Positions 41,556-50,069 of a stretch of 58,247 bases of DNA are shown one piece after another. The position numbers and the translations under genes were made by a program. How positions within the stretch are numbered: position 1 is the stretch's first letter; every line of letters starts with the position of its first letter. Under the pieces are notes generated by a model. The model was given only the letters and a program-made list of their open reading frames with translations, was not told where the DNA came from and did not search any database. The DNA lies in NCBI GenBank assembly GCA_029570375.1, contig JAKPXB010000051.1:1-58247 (forward strand), given 5' to 3'. This DNA is from Bacillota bacterium (lineage in GTDB: Bacteria; Bacillota; Clostridia; Saccharofermentanales; DTU023).

Positions 41556-43514
41556 ATGAGCGATTTAAAATACCTCAGTTTGCTGGCGAAACAGTTCCCG
41601 AACGCGCCGTCGGCGCGGACAGAGATTATCCGTCTCAGAGCGGGGAATGAGCTCCCCAAAGGGACGGAGTATTTCTTCAGCGACCTGCACGGCGAAGACA
41701 CAGGGTTTATCCATCTCCTGCGGAGCGCCTCGGGGAATATCCGCCAGAAGATTTCTGAACTGTACGCCTATGAGCTGACGCATGACGCACAGAATCAGCT
41801 CGCCAACCTCGTCTACGACCCGAAACGCGTTCTGTCTATTCTCAGAGACTCGGGGCGCATCACGAACGACTGGCTCGCGATCACGATTTACCGTCTCGTC
41901 AGCCTGAGCAAATACATCAGTGTCAAATACTCATGGAATGCGATTTCATCGAAGATTCCCGAAGCGTTCAGGGATATCATCACAGAACTGCTCTTCTCTT
42001 CTTACGAGGAAAACAAGAAGAATTATCTGAACAGCATCATCCATTTCATCATTGAAGAGGAAGCGGCATGGGCCTTCATCAGCGCGCTCTGCGAGATGAT
42101 CCAGAATATCTGTGTCAACACGCTGCATGTGATCGGAGATATCTATGACAGGGGCCCGGGACCTCACCGTATCATGGAGGAACTTATGAATTTCCCGCGT
42201 GTCGATATCCAGTGGGGGAATCACGATATCGTCTGGATGGGCGCGGCGGCCGGCAACACGGCCTGCATGGCCAATGTCATCCGCATCGGGATCAGCTACA
42301 GTTCTTTTGATTTTCTGGAAGAGGGTTATGGCATCAACCTGAGACCTCTCTCTTCCTTCGCGGCGAAAGTGTACGCCGATGATCCCTGCACGCGGTTCAA
42401 GACGCACCGTTACGATATCTCCGAATTCGGTTTTATTGACGATCAGCAGGCGGCGAAGATGCACAAAGCGATCTCCATCATCCAGTTTAAGCTGGAAGGA
42501 CAGCTGATTGAGCAATACCCCGCCTGGCAGATGGAGAATCGCGATGTACTGAAGAAGATCGATTTCGCGCGCGGCGTCTATCGGCACGGCGGCGTCGAAT
42601 ATCCTCTGCTGGACACTGTTTTCCCGACGGTCGATCCGAATGATCCGCTGCGGCTGACAGAGGCGGAGGAAGACCTCGTCCGCAGCCTCGAAGCGTCGTT
42701 CAGAAACAGCGAACCGCTGCACCGCCATATCCGTTTTTTATATGCCAACGGTTCAACCTACCGCTGCGTCAATAAGAACCTCCTGTTTCACGGCTGCGTG
42801 CCGATGAACAAAGACGGCTCTTTCCGGGCGGTGCCTGTGGCCGGCAGGACGTGCAGCGGCCGCGAGCTATTCGACCAACTGAATGTTGTGATTCATAACG
42901 CGTATTTTCAGCCCGAAAGCGCGCCGGAGCGGAGAGAAGCCCGCGACTATATGCTGTACCTCTGGTGCGGCGCCCTCTCGCCGCTCTACGGGAAGAGCCA
43001 GATGTCGACTTTCGAGAACTTCTTCGTCGCCGACCCTCTTGTCCGCCGCGAAACGTACAATCCGTACTACGAATTTTCACAGCATGAAGATACGTGTAAA
43101 AAGATACTGGAGAATTTTGGATTAGACCCGGAGACATCGCGCATCGTCAACGGCCACGTGCCCGTCAAATCAAAAGACGGCGAGCGCCCGATCAAAGCCA
43201 ACGGCAAACTCTTCGTGATCGACGGCGGTCTCGCCAAGGCCTATCAGCAGCGGACCGGCATCAACGGCTATACGTTGATTTTTAACTCACACCATCTCGC
43301 TCTCGCGGAACACCACGATTTTGAGATGATAGAAAGCGATATGGGGAGCTATACGCCCCGTGTCTTTATCGTTGAGCCGATGGAGCGGCGTCTGCAGGAG
43401 AAGGACACAGATGACGGCAAAGAAATTGCCGTGAGAATCGGGGAGCTTCGGGATCTGATTCAGGCTTTCAGCCTTGGAACCATCAAAGAGAAAGAGCAAG
43501 GGCGCACGGTCTGA
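41556..43514 (+). CDS. fbp: Fructose-1,6-bisphosphatase class III
   Basis: A 652-residue class III FBPase, the calcineurin-like phosphoesterase form typical of Firmicutes; it dephosphorylates fructose-1,6-bisphosphate in gluconeogenesis. Metal-site motifs are YFFSDLHGED (about 40-49), VIGDIYDRGPGPHRI and WGNHDIVWMGAA (about 217-235), and HVPVKSKDGERPIKANGKLFVIDGG near the C terminus. ACAGGAG precedes ATG 41556. Length fits the family. It agrees with a PEPCK-bearing gluconeogenic organism. Confidence 0.95.
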   Translation: MSDLKYLSLLAKQFPNAPSARTEIIRLRAGNELPKGTEYFFSDLHGEDTGFIHLLRSASGNIRQKISELYAYELTHDAQNQLANLVYDPKRVLSILRDSGRITNDWLAITIYRLVSLSKYISVKYSWNAISSKIPEAFRDIITELLFSSYEENKKNYLNSIIHFIIEEEAAWAFISALCEMIQNICVNTLHVIGDIYDRGPGPHRIMEELMNFPRVDIQWGNHDIVWMGAAAGNTACMANVIRIGISYSSFDFLEEGYGINLRPLSSFAAKVYADDPCTRFKTHRYDISEFGFIDDQQAAKMHKAISIIQFKLEGQLIEQYPAWQMENRDVLKKIDFARGVYRHGGVEYPLLDTVFPTVDPNDPLRLTEAEEDLVRSLEASFRNSEPLHRHIRFLYANGSTYRCVNKNLLFHGCVPMNKDGSFRAVPVAGRTCSGRELFDQLNVVIHNAYFQPESAPERREARDYMLYLWCGALSPLYGKSQMSTFENFFVADPLVRRETYNPYYEFSQHEDTCKKILENFGLDPETSRIVNGHVPVKSKDGERPIKANGKLFVIDGGLAKAYQQRTGINGYTLIFNSHHLALAEHHDFEMIESDMGSYTPRVFIVEPMERRLQEKDTDDGKEIAVRIGELRDLIQAFSLGTIKEKEQGRTV

Positions 43515-43609
43515 ACGACAGAACCGGCGACCTGTTCCGGTCAGTCCGTCTCAGTCGGCCAGGAGCCGGCAGTCCGGGTGTCAGCATTATTGAGATTCTG
43601 TATGTCAAA

Positions 43610-45058
43610 TCAGATGCTGTTTGTTTTGGAGCCGCACTTTGAGATCGCCATGGAGGAGGCGTCGAGGCGGCCGATCAGCGTATGGTCATGGGAAGACAGG
43701 ATCATAGGTATTTTGCCCGCGATCTGACAGACAAGTGCGCGCGACTTTTCTTCCGATACCTCGTCGAGCTCCCTGAAAGCCTCGTCGAGATAGAGAATCT
43801 CTGAATCCGGCGCGAGCGCCCGCGCGAGAGCGAGCCGGCGCTGTTCTCCTCCGGAAAGTGTAGACGCCGGCTGATTCTTTACGGAAGCCAGGCCAAGCTG
43901 TTCGAGCAGCATATCCGCTCTGTTCCCGTCATAACCGGGGAGAACGATTCGGATATTGTCACGCGCCGACAGCTGCGGAAGAAGCCGGTTATCCTGGAAG
44001 ACAAACACCCCGCGTTCCGGCACGCCGGTGATGGTTCCCTCGTCCGGCTTTTCAAGTCCCGCGATGAGCCGGAGCAGCGTCGTCTTGCCTGAACCGGATG
44101 CGCCTGTCAGAATGACGGGCCTGTCGAGACGCAAGACAGCGTTGAAATCTTTAAATACGGCGGATTCGTCGAATTGTTTGCTTAAACCGCGAATGGCAAT
44201 GGTTTTCACCTCGTTCCCGTTTCCATCAGCCTTGCCATCAGTCTGGCAGCCTGCGTTCCCGCGTGAAGGTAAGGGCGTTTTGTTCATACGCGGTCCGGGC
44301 AGCTTCCCGCCAATCCATGTAAGCGTGAGGCGGGAAAAACCGACAATCAGCTTCTCGACCAGGAAGGAGGCGGCCACCAGCACCAGTGTCCACGCGAGCA
44401 GCTTCTCCATATCGAGGTAAAGTTTCGCGTCGTACATATGCCGCCCGATGGTTCCCTTTGAGAACGCGAGCACCTCGGCGGCAACGCCGGCCTTCCACGC
44501 CATACCGATCGCCACGCTGGAAGCCGCCAGGAATTCCTCACGCGACTGCGGGATGATGATATAGCGCAGGATCTCCCTTTTTCTGAAGGCGAAGACGCGC
44601 GCCATCTCCAGAAGTTTTTTATCGACATGGATAAAGGCGGAGAGGAGGTGGTTGTAAATCATGGGGAATACCACAAGCCCTGAGATAAAGAGGGTAAGAA
44701 CTGTCTCCCCCATAAAAAACATCGCGATCAGAATAAAAGAGACAATGGGCACCGCTTTCATGACCTGGACGAGAGGAATCATGACGAAACGGAAGCCTCG
44801 CAACCGCGACGCGCACCAGGCAAAAAGAATGGCGGCGAATGTCGCCGCGAGTATGCTGAGAACAATGCGGGACGTCGAGGAGGCGACGATGAGCCAGCTT
44901 TCTCCTCGTGAGAACATCCTGAAAAGAGTACTCAGAACGCGATGAGGAGGCGGGAGTAAAAACCCCGAGTTTCCGAGGGTGGAGAGGAGCTGCCACAGCA
45001 ACAGCAGCAGCAGCGCTCCTCCAATCGAATAAAGTGTCTTCCGGCTCTTACTTTCCAC
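43610..45058 (-). CDS. Fused ABC importer permease and ATPase (nitrate/sulfonate type)
   Basis: A 482-residue protein joining two parts that are usually separate. The N-terminal permease (about 1-245) has six hydrophobic segments and the EAA-like loop LLEMARVFAFRKREILRYII that contacts the ATPase. A Gly/Asn-rich linker leads to the C-terminal ATPase (about 285-482) with Walker A GASGSGKTT, Q-loop VFQDNRLLPQL, signature LSGGEQRRLALARAL and Walker B ILYLDEAF. The family is SsuB/SsuC/TauB/TauC-like. The start overlaps the stop of the binding protein by 11 bases. The substrate is unknown. Confidence 0.85.
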   Translation of the reverse strand: MESKSRKTLYSIGGALLLLLLWQLLSTLGNSGFLLPPPHRVLSTLFRMFSRGESWLIVASSTSRIVLSILAATFAAILFAWCASRLRGFRFVMIPLVQVMKAVPIVSFILIAMFFMGETVLTLFISGLVVFPMIYNHLLSAFIHVDKKLLEMARVFAFRKREILRYIIIPQSREEFLAASSVAIGMAWKAGVAAEVLAFSKGTIGRHMYDAKLYLDMEKLLAWTLVLVAASFLVEKLIVGFSRLTLTWIGGKLPGPRMNKTPLPSRGNAGCQTDGKADGNGNEVKTIAIRGLSKQFDESAVFKDFNAVLRLDRPVILTGASGSGKTTLLRLIAGLEKPDEGTITGVPERGVFVFQDNRLLPQLSARDNIRIVLPGYDGNRADMLLEQLGLASVKNQPASTLSGGEQRRLALARALAPDSEILYLDEAFRELDEVSEEKSRALVCQIAGKIPMILSSHDHTLIGRLDASSMAISKCGSKTNSI

Positions 45059-46127
45059 CGAAATAGAACTCGTCCCCGGGGAGTTTGCCGCCTACCGACT
45101 GCGGGTTCGCTTCCATCATAAGCTTGAGGAACCCGGACAGCTGTTTATACATCTCGGCGCCGGAAATGTAGCGGATGTTGCAGAAAGGAATCGCTTTCTT
45201 CGCGATCGCCCCTTTGAAAATATCGAGTTCCTCGATCAGCGCGGAAGCCTCCTCCGGTTTTTCGTTTACGAAATTGATACTCGTTTCGTACTGGTTGAGA
45301 AATGCTTCCAGCATTTCGGGGTCCTTTTCGACGACCTCTTTGCGCGCCACCAGCACGCCCATGATAAGGCCGGCGTCCGCAATGGCGCGTTCCCATTCAG
45401 TATTCAGATCGATCGCCAGTCTGAGATCTTTCAGCTGCTGCTGGGCCACCGTCACAAAAGGCTGCGGCATGAGAGCGACCGATCCTTCTTCTTTCGCCGC
45501 CTGGGCGACGACTGCGGAGTGATCGCTCAGCCACTCAAGCTTGACATCTTTGTCCGGGTCGATACCGTTTTTCTCAAGCAGAAGCCGGATCGCGTATTCC
45601 GGGACAGAGCCTTTGCCGGAGGCGTACACTGTTTTCCCGGCGAGATCCTTGAGCGACTGAACGGTATTCCCTCTCTCGACGATATTGAGGATGCCAAGCG
45701 TATTGATGGCGACAACGGCGATTTTCCCTTCTGTTTTATTGTAGAGAACAGAGGCGAGATTGGCCGGAACCGCCGCGAGGTCGACATCGCCGCGGATAAT
45801 CATCGGGACAATCTCTTCCGGTGAAGCGACAAGTTCAAACGTGAGGTCAAAAGCCTCCGTCCCTTTTTTCGCGTCGACGACCAGCGGGGCGAGCCCCATG
45901 CTCGTCGGGCCTTTTAATCCGGCGAGTTTAAAGTGGACGCGCGTCGGATCGGAAAGGGGCGTTGTCTCACCGGATCCCGGTGTTGTGGTATGTTCCGGCG
46001 TCGCGGATGATGTCAGATCAGGTGTTTCTTCAGTCGTTTCCGCAGGGCTGTTCGGCGCGCAGCCTGACGCGATCAGCGAAAGTATCAGCAGGAGCACGAT
46101 CAAGACACTGCTTTTTTTAGTCAGCAT
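45048..46127 (-). CDS. ABC transporter substrate-binding lipoprotein
   Basis: A 359-residue binding protein for the fused transporter. The lipobox is IASGC with C23, followed by a Thr/Glu-rich tether (about 25-60) and a periplasmic-binding-protein fold of the NMT1/SsuA type: LKGPTSMGLAPLVVDAK, DVDLAAVPANLASVL, KTVYASGKGSVPEYAIRLLL. In Gram-positives it would be anchored to the outer face of the membrane. Likely ligands are small organic anions or a thiamine/pyrimidine precursor, but no residue fixes this. No riboswitch was recognised upstream; AAGGAGG precedes ATG 46127. Confidence 0.8.
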   Translation of the reverse strand: MLTKKSSVLIVLLLILSLIASGCAPNSPAETTEETPDLTSSATPEHTTTPGSGETTPLSDPTRVHFKLAGLKGPTSMGLAPLVVDAKKGTEAFDLTFELVASPEEIVPMIIRGDVDLAAVPANLASVLYNKTEGKIAVVAINTLGILNIVERGNTVQSLKDLAGKTVYASGKGSVPEYAIRLLLEKNGIDPDKDVKLEWLSDHSAVVAQAAKEEGSVALMPQPFVTVAQQQLKDLRLAIDLNTEWERAIADAGLIMGVLVARKEVVEKDPEMLEAFLNQYETSINFVNEKPEEASALIEELDIFKGAIAKKAIPFCNIRYISGAEMYKQLSGFLKLMMEANPQSVGGKLPGDEFYFGGK

Positions 46128-46384
46128 TTTCTGTATCCTCCTTACCCTTTATCTTGCAGGGCTCAGTTCATTTCTCAAAGGCTCCCGTGGGAGAGCTGGT
46201 TGAGACAGATGGTTGATGGTGTTTATTATACGCTCCTCTCCGCACGGAGCAGCGTGTAACGCCTGTTCTGTGCCCTTTGTTTCAGATTGACCGCGATGGC
46301 CACGGCGATTTTGCCTAAGCGGCAGATAGGAGACGTGATATGATAAATATATCAGGAGGAAATCTTTTTACAGAGGGATCAGAT

Positions 46385-47509
46385 ATGAATAACATTCATG
46401 GAAAGCGTGCTCTATCGATCATTATGGTCGCCGTCTTTGCCGTTCTTCTTATGATGAGTACAGAACTCTTCCATCCGCTCTATCCGCTTGAATCGGAGAG
46501 TGCGGCGGCGCCGATGAGCGGATCGACCGGTGGGACAGTTCGGGCGGAAACGCGCCCAGCCGGAACGGATCAGACAGCAGAGACCTCCCCTCCGCCGTCC
46601 CGGGCTGATCACTCTGTGAAAACGGCGTCCGCGAGCACCACATCCCGCGAAGAGGCGTCTTCAGCCGGCATGTCGACTTTTCCCGGGGATTCCCGGCCTT
46701 CAGGAGAGTCATCTCCGGACACGGCGACTTCAGCGGGGCATACGGGTGCTTCATCGGGTACAGACAGCGCCACTGTCTCCGGATCCGCCTCTTCCCCTGC
46801 CCATACCACAAAACCAGACGCGACAAAAACAGCGAAAACGAAAACGACGAGCGCTCGAACAACACGGACAAGAGAGCGCACAACAAAACCTCCCGCGACA
46901 CAGCCTAAAGTAAAAGGCGCGATTGCGGTTACTTTTGACGACGGGCCGAGTCCAAACACCGCGCGTCTTCTGGACGCACTGAAGAAATACAACGTGAGGG
47001 CGACTTTTTTTCTGGTGGGGAATAGAGTGAACGGCGGCAAAGGACTGATTCGGCGTATGGTGAATGAAGGGCATGAGGTAGGGAACCACACCTTCAGCCA
47101 TCCCGATCTGCGGAAGCTTTCGGACGCGGACGTGACGGCCCAGCTCGTGAGAACGAACCGGCTGATCGCGGGGATTACAGGGAAAAATCCGGAAGTCATG
47201 CGCCCGCCGTACGGAGCGTTCAACAGCCGCGTGACGGGGTTAGCCAAACAGCAGGGTCTGGCGCTGATTCTCTGGTCGCCGAGCCCTGTCGATTGGAAAT
47301 ACAGGAACGCCAATTACATCTGTGACTATATCCTCAAGAATGTCAAAGCAGGCCATACGCTGTTGCTGCACGACACCTATCCGACATCTGTCGACGGGTT
47401 TCTTCGCGCGCTGCCTGTGTTAATCGAACGCGGCTACAAATTCGTTACGGTCAGCGAGCTTGTCGATCTCCATCCGGGGGATGTGCACCCTTCCTACTGG
47501 AGAAAGTAG
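46385..47509 (+). CDS. Polysaccharide deacetylase with Thr/Ser-rich stalk
   Basis: A 374-residue secreted NodB-homology deacetylase, removing acetyl groups from peptidoglycan or another N-acetylated glycan. A signal anchor (KRALSIIMVAVFAVLLMM, about 7-24) is followed by a long Ser/Thr-rich stalk (about 40-180) and the NodB domain (about 190-372) with motifs TFDDGP, the metal-binding HTFSH, RPPYG, SPVDWK and LLLHD. ATG 46385 follows GAGGGATC; an alternative ATG 46340 follows TAGGAG equally well and would add 15 residues with no signal-peptide character. The gene stands alone. Confidence 0.88.
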   Translation: MNNIHGKRALSIIMVAVFAVLLMMSTELFHPLYPLESESAAAPMSGSTGGTVRAETRPAGTDQTAETSPPPSRADHSVKTASASTTSREEASSAGMSTFPGDSRPSGESSPDTATSAGHTGASSGTDSATVSGSASSPAHTTKPDATKTAKTKTTSARTTRTRERTTKPPATQPKVKGAIAVTFDDGPSPNTARLLDALKKYNVRATFFLVGNRVNGGKGLIRRMVNEGHEVGNHTFSHPDLRKLSDADVTAQLVRTNRLIAGITGKNPEVMRPPYGAFNSRVTGLAKQQGLALILWSPSPVDWKYRNANYICDYILKNVKAGHTLLLHDTYPTSVDGFLRALPVLIERGYKFVTVSELVDLHPGDVHPSYWRK

Positions 47510-47650
47510 CTTCCGCCGGCTGAGATCCACCCATGTGGGGGCGTTCCTCAGCCGCGGCGCGGGGTGAGGGAGAAGCCTTTCTGCGCCGTCCGGCTCTGAT
47601 CATCCGAAGGCGCTTTTCAGCCGCGGTTTCCCGGAGAATATTTCGTCTCG

Positions 47651-48652
47651 CTACCGGAGCTTGATGGACAGCGCTTTTTCGTACGCGTCGACGAGCCCGC
47701 GCCCCGTGTCGGAATGCGCGAATGTCTGAGGGAGGTCGCAGCCCGGCCGCTCATTGGCCTCGATAATGACCGGACCATCGGGCGTAATGGCGACATCCCA
47801 TCCGATATAGCGCGTGCCCGGATTCTTTTTCGCCGCTCGGATGACGAGCTCTTTGACCTGATCGATCATCGGGAGCTGAATGCCCACGAAAGGAAGATTG
47901 GTGTCGGGGTGGTGTGTATAGACAGTCCCGAATCCGACGGCACTGTAACAGGGGTGAATGATGCGTCCATCGTCAGAGAGTTTTGTGTAAAGTCCTCCCG
48001 CGCTCATGTTGTCGACAAAAGAGCTTTTGCGTCCAATGCGGAACACCATATAGAGCACGGTGACATCGCCCTGATCATTGATGCATGTGCAGGTGCGTAT
48101 CGTGTTGACCGAGCTTGCGTTGACAGCGTTCAAAGCGCTGTGCTGTCTGACGACCTCTTCGACGACGACCCGGCCTTCCCGGACGAGGCGGTCGTATTGG
48201 CCTTTTGCTTCATCCCGCGTCAGTCTCTCGATCCCATCCCCGCCGCAGCCGAGCGCAGGCTTGGCGAAGACCTCGTCGAACCGCGCGATGAAACGCTCAT
48301 AATCCTCGCGGTCAGTCTTGCGGAGATCGATATAATCCCGGCCGATAAACTCGCGGTACGCCGCGTTGAAAAGTCCCTTATCCCGGATCGATTCAATGAT
48401 TTCGGGTGCGTTGCACCGGAACATCACCCCGTTATCCTTATATTCTGTCGCGTAGGTATCGCGGATCGCGGGATCCCTTTTCAAATCAAAAGCGAAATTC
48501 ATGTAATTGAACCACGTCGCCCCGCGTTTACGGTAACAGTCGACAAAATCAAAAAAAACAGACGCGGAAGATCGTCCGCTTCGCTTCGCGAGCGCTCTCG
48601 ACATCCCGAATACATTTTTCCACTGGATTGTCATCAGACGGCGAAAAATCAT
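47651..48652 (-). CDS. ATP-grasp protein, sugar-transfer-associated type (second)
   Basis: A 333-residue ATP-grasp protein related in fold to the one at 32884. ATP-site strands are FDEVFAKPALGCGGDGIE (about 143-160) and VVVEEVVRQHSALNAVN (about 178-194), followed by the metal site in GWDVAITPDGPVIIEANERPGCDLPQT. ATG 48652 is chosen over the upstream in-frame GTG 48880 because GGGAGG sits 6 bases before it and the extra 76 codons have no family resemblance. It is divergent from rex; substrates are unknown, probably cell-surface glycan or peptide related. Confidence 0.72.
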   Translation of the reverse strand: MIFRRLMTIQWKNVFGMSRALAKRSGRSSASVFFDFVDCYRKRGATWFNYMNFAFDLKRDPAIRDTYATEYKDNGVMFRCNAPEIIESIRDKGLFNAAYREFIGRDYIDLRKTDREDYERFIARFDEVFAKPALGCGGDGIERLTRDEAKGQYDRLVREGRVVVEEVVRQHSALNAVNASSVNTIRTCTCINDQGDVTVLYMVFRIGRKSSFVDNMSAGGLYTKLSDDGRIIHPCYSAVGFGTVYTHHPDTNLPFVGIQLPMIDQVKELVIRAAKKNPGTRYIGWDVAITPDGPVIIEANERPGCDLPQTFAHSDTGRGLVDAYEKALSIKLR

Positions 48653-48812
48653 AATAGCCTCCCGCTCCGCCGAAGATACGTATGCTGATATACTCAGGCA
48701 TACGCAGAAATTCCCTAATTCAGAAGTATTATATGTCTCCCGTTCAGGCAGCGTCAAACTGTCGCCAAATGCCATAAGGGGGGCGGTATTATCGGCCGGG
48801 CGATACAGCCTG

Positions 48813-48841
48813 TTGACAGAGTAGCGAGATATCGATATCAT
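48813..48841 (+). promoter_or_regulatory. Promoter of the rex-hydrogenase operon
   Basis: A perfect TTGACA (48813-48818), 17 bases and TATCAT (48836-48841). The rex GTG start at 48903 follows after about 55 bases. The whole run rex, hndA, hydB, hydA, hydS and PP2C gene can be driven from here, since no later gap exceeds about 42 bases. Confidence 0.75.
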
Positions 48842-48849
48842 AATATCGA
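48832..48849. promoter_or_regulatory. Inverted repeat over the -10 of the rex operon
   Basis: TCGATAT and ATATCGA are perfect arms around CATA, covering the -10 hexamer and the start site. This is an operator position, but it does not match the Rex consensus (TTGTGA-N6-TCACAA type), and I found no such consensus in 48653-49562. The binding protein is unknown. Confidence 0.45.
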
Positions 48850-48902
48850 TTAAAAGTTGCTCCACGCCTGCCGCAAACACATGCGCAAAAGGAGGATACC
48901 CT

Positions 48903-49529
48903 GTGGAAATACGATCATTTACGATTCAAACGCTTGAAAGGCTTCCCTATTATCTTCACTACATGGAATCACGCGAAACGGAAGATGTCTCGTCGAGAGA
49001 TCTGGCAAACGCACTCGGGCTGAACGAAGTCCAGGTTCGCAAGGATCTTGCCGCTGTCAGCAGCAAAGCAGGCCGGCCGCGCAGAGGATTCGAGCGCAAA
49101 CCGCTCATTCGTGACATACGTGAAGCGCTCGGCTTCGGGCGCATGGATGAAGCCGTTATCGTCGGCGTCGGCCATCTCGGCACGGCGCTCATTAACTACA
49201 AAGGGTTCAGAGAATTAGGACTGCGCATCGTCGCCGGTTTTGATCTGCAAGTTGAGGACGAGATCTGGGTCAACGAGACACCCGTATTTTCATCGGACCG
49301 TCTCAAAAACCTGATCCCGCGCCTGAACGTAAAAATGGCGATTCTCACCGTAAACAGCGAAAACGCGCAGGCCGTCTGCGACGAACTTGTCGCGGCAGGT
49401 ATCCGGGCGATCTGGAACTTCTCGCAGGTGATGCTGAACGTGCCGGACAATGTCATCGTCCGGAATGAAAATATGGCGGCTTCGCTTGCTGTGCTGAGCG
49501 AATATCTTTCTACCGGAAATAATAAATAA
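48903..49529 (+). CDS. rex: Redox-sensing transcriptional repressor Rex
   Basis: A 208-residue NAD(H)-sensing repressor. The N-terminal winged helix holds RETEDVSSRDLANALGLNEVQVRKDLAAVS (about 21-50) and the Rossmann domain starts at IVGVGHLGTALINYKGF (about 83-99); the C-terminal helix contributes to the dimer. Rex releases DNA when the NADH/NAD+ ratio rises. The start is GTG 48903 after AAAGGAGGATACCC. It heads the hydrogenase operon, as in related clostridia, which points to redox control of hydrogen production. Confidence 0.94.
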   Translation: MEIRSFTIQTLERLPYYLHYMESRETEDVSSRDLANALGLNEVQVRKDLAAVSSKAGRPRRGFERKPLIRDIREALGFGRMDEAVIVGVGHLGTALINYKGFRELGLRIVAGFDLQVEDEIWVNETPVFSSDRLKNLIPRLNVKMAILTVNSENAQAVCDELVAAGIRAIWNFSQVMLNVPDNVIVRNENMAASLAVLSEYLSTGNNK

Positions 49530-49562
49530 CAAAACAAAAAAGAGCATACAGGAGGACTTTGG

Positions 49563-50069
49563 ATGAATTCCAGCGTTTCTAATCAGAAATTCAGATGTGT
49601 CTGTGATATTCTTGACCGCTACGAACACAAATCGAGCGCTCTGATTCCGATTCTGCAAGCCATTCAGGAGGTATACGGCTATCTTCCCGAGGACATCATG
49701 ACGTATATCTCGACAGCGCTCAAAATCTCACCTTCGCGGATATACGGCGTCGCCACTTTTTTCACACACTTCACGCTGACGCCTAAAGGACTTCACGTCA
49801 TCAAAATCTGCGATGGAACGGCGTGCCATGTCAACCGCTCGGGTGAAATACTCGAGGCCGTGATGAAGCATCTCAACCTGAGCGACAAAAAGAGAACGAC
49901 GGACGATGGCATTTTTACACTTGAAACAGTCGCCTGTCTCGGCGCGTGCGGACTCGCGCCAGTCATCGTTGTCGATGAAAAAGCGCACGGACAGATGACT
50001 CCGGATACCGCCGTCGCACTGATTGAAGCCATACGTGAGAGCGACCGTGAACAGGAGGCGACCGCATGA
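49563..50069 (+). CDS. hndA: HndA/NuoE-like [2Fe-2S] hydrogenase subunit
   Basis: A 168-residue thioredoxin-like [2Fe-2S] protein, the small subunit of an NAD(P)-linked multimeric [FeFe] hydrogenase. Cluster cysteines are in CDGTAC (C-x4-C, about 80-85) and, later, CLGAC (C-x3-C, about 121-125), as in NuoE. The N-terminal helix bundle includes LIPILQAIQEVYGYLPEDIM. CAGGAGG precedes the ATG. The gene overlaps the next one by 4 bases (ATGA). Confidence 0.92.
   Translation: MNSSVSNQKFRCVCDILDRYEHKSSALIPILQAIQEVYGYLPEDIMTYISTALKISPSRIYGVATFFTHFTLTPKGLHVIKICDGTACHVNRSGEILEAVMKHLNLSDKKRTTDDGIFTLETVACLGACGLAPVIVVDEKAHGQMTPDTAVALIEAIRESDREQEATA

Noticed and set aside
46128-46339. Possible thiamine-pyrophosphate or SAM riboswitch upstream of the ABC binding-protein gene
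   Set aside because: Neither the CTGAGA/GATCTGGATAAT elements of the thiamine class nor SAM-class motifs are present; only a short CTCCC/GGGAG hairpin and a TATAAT on the minus strand are seen.
48653-49562. Search for a Rex operator (TTGTGA-N6-TCACAA type)
   Set aside because: No match was found; the only palindrome near the promoter has a different sequence and is reported separately.
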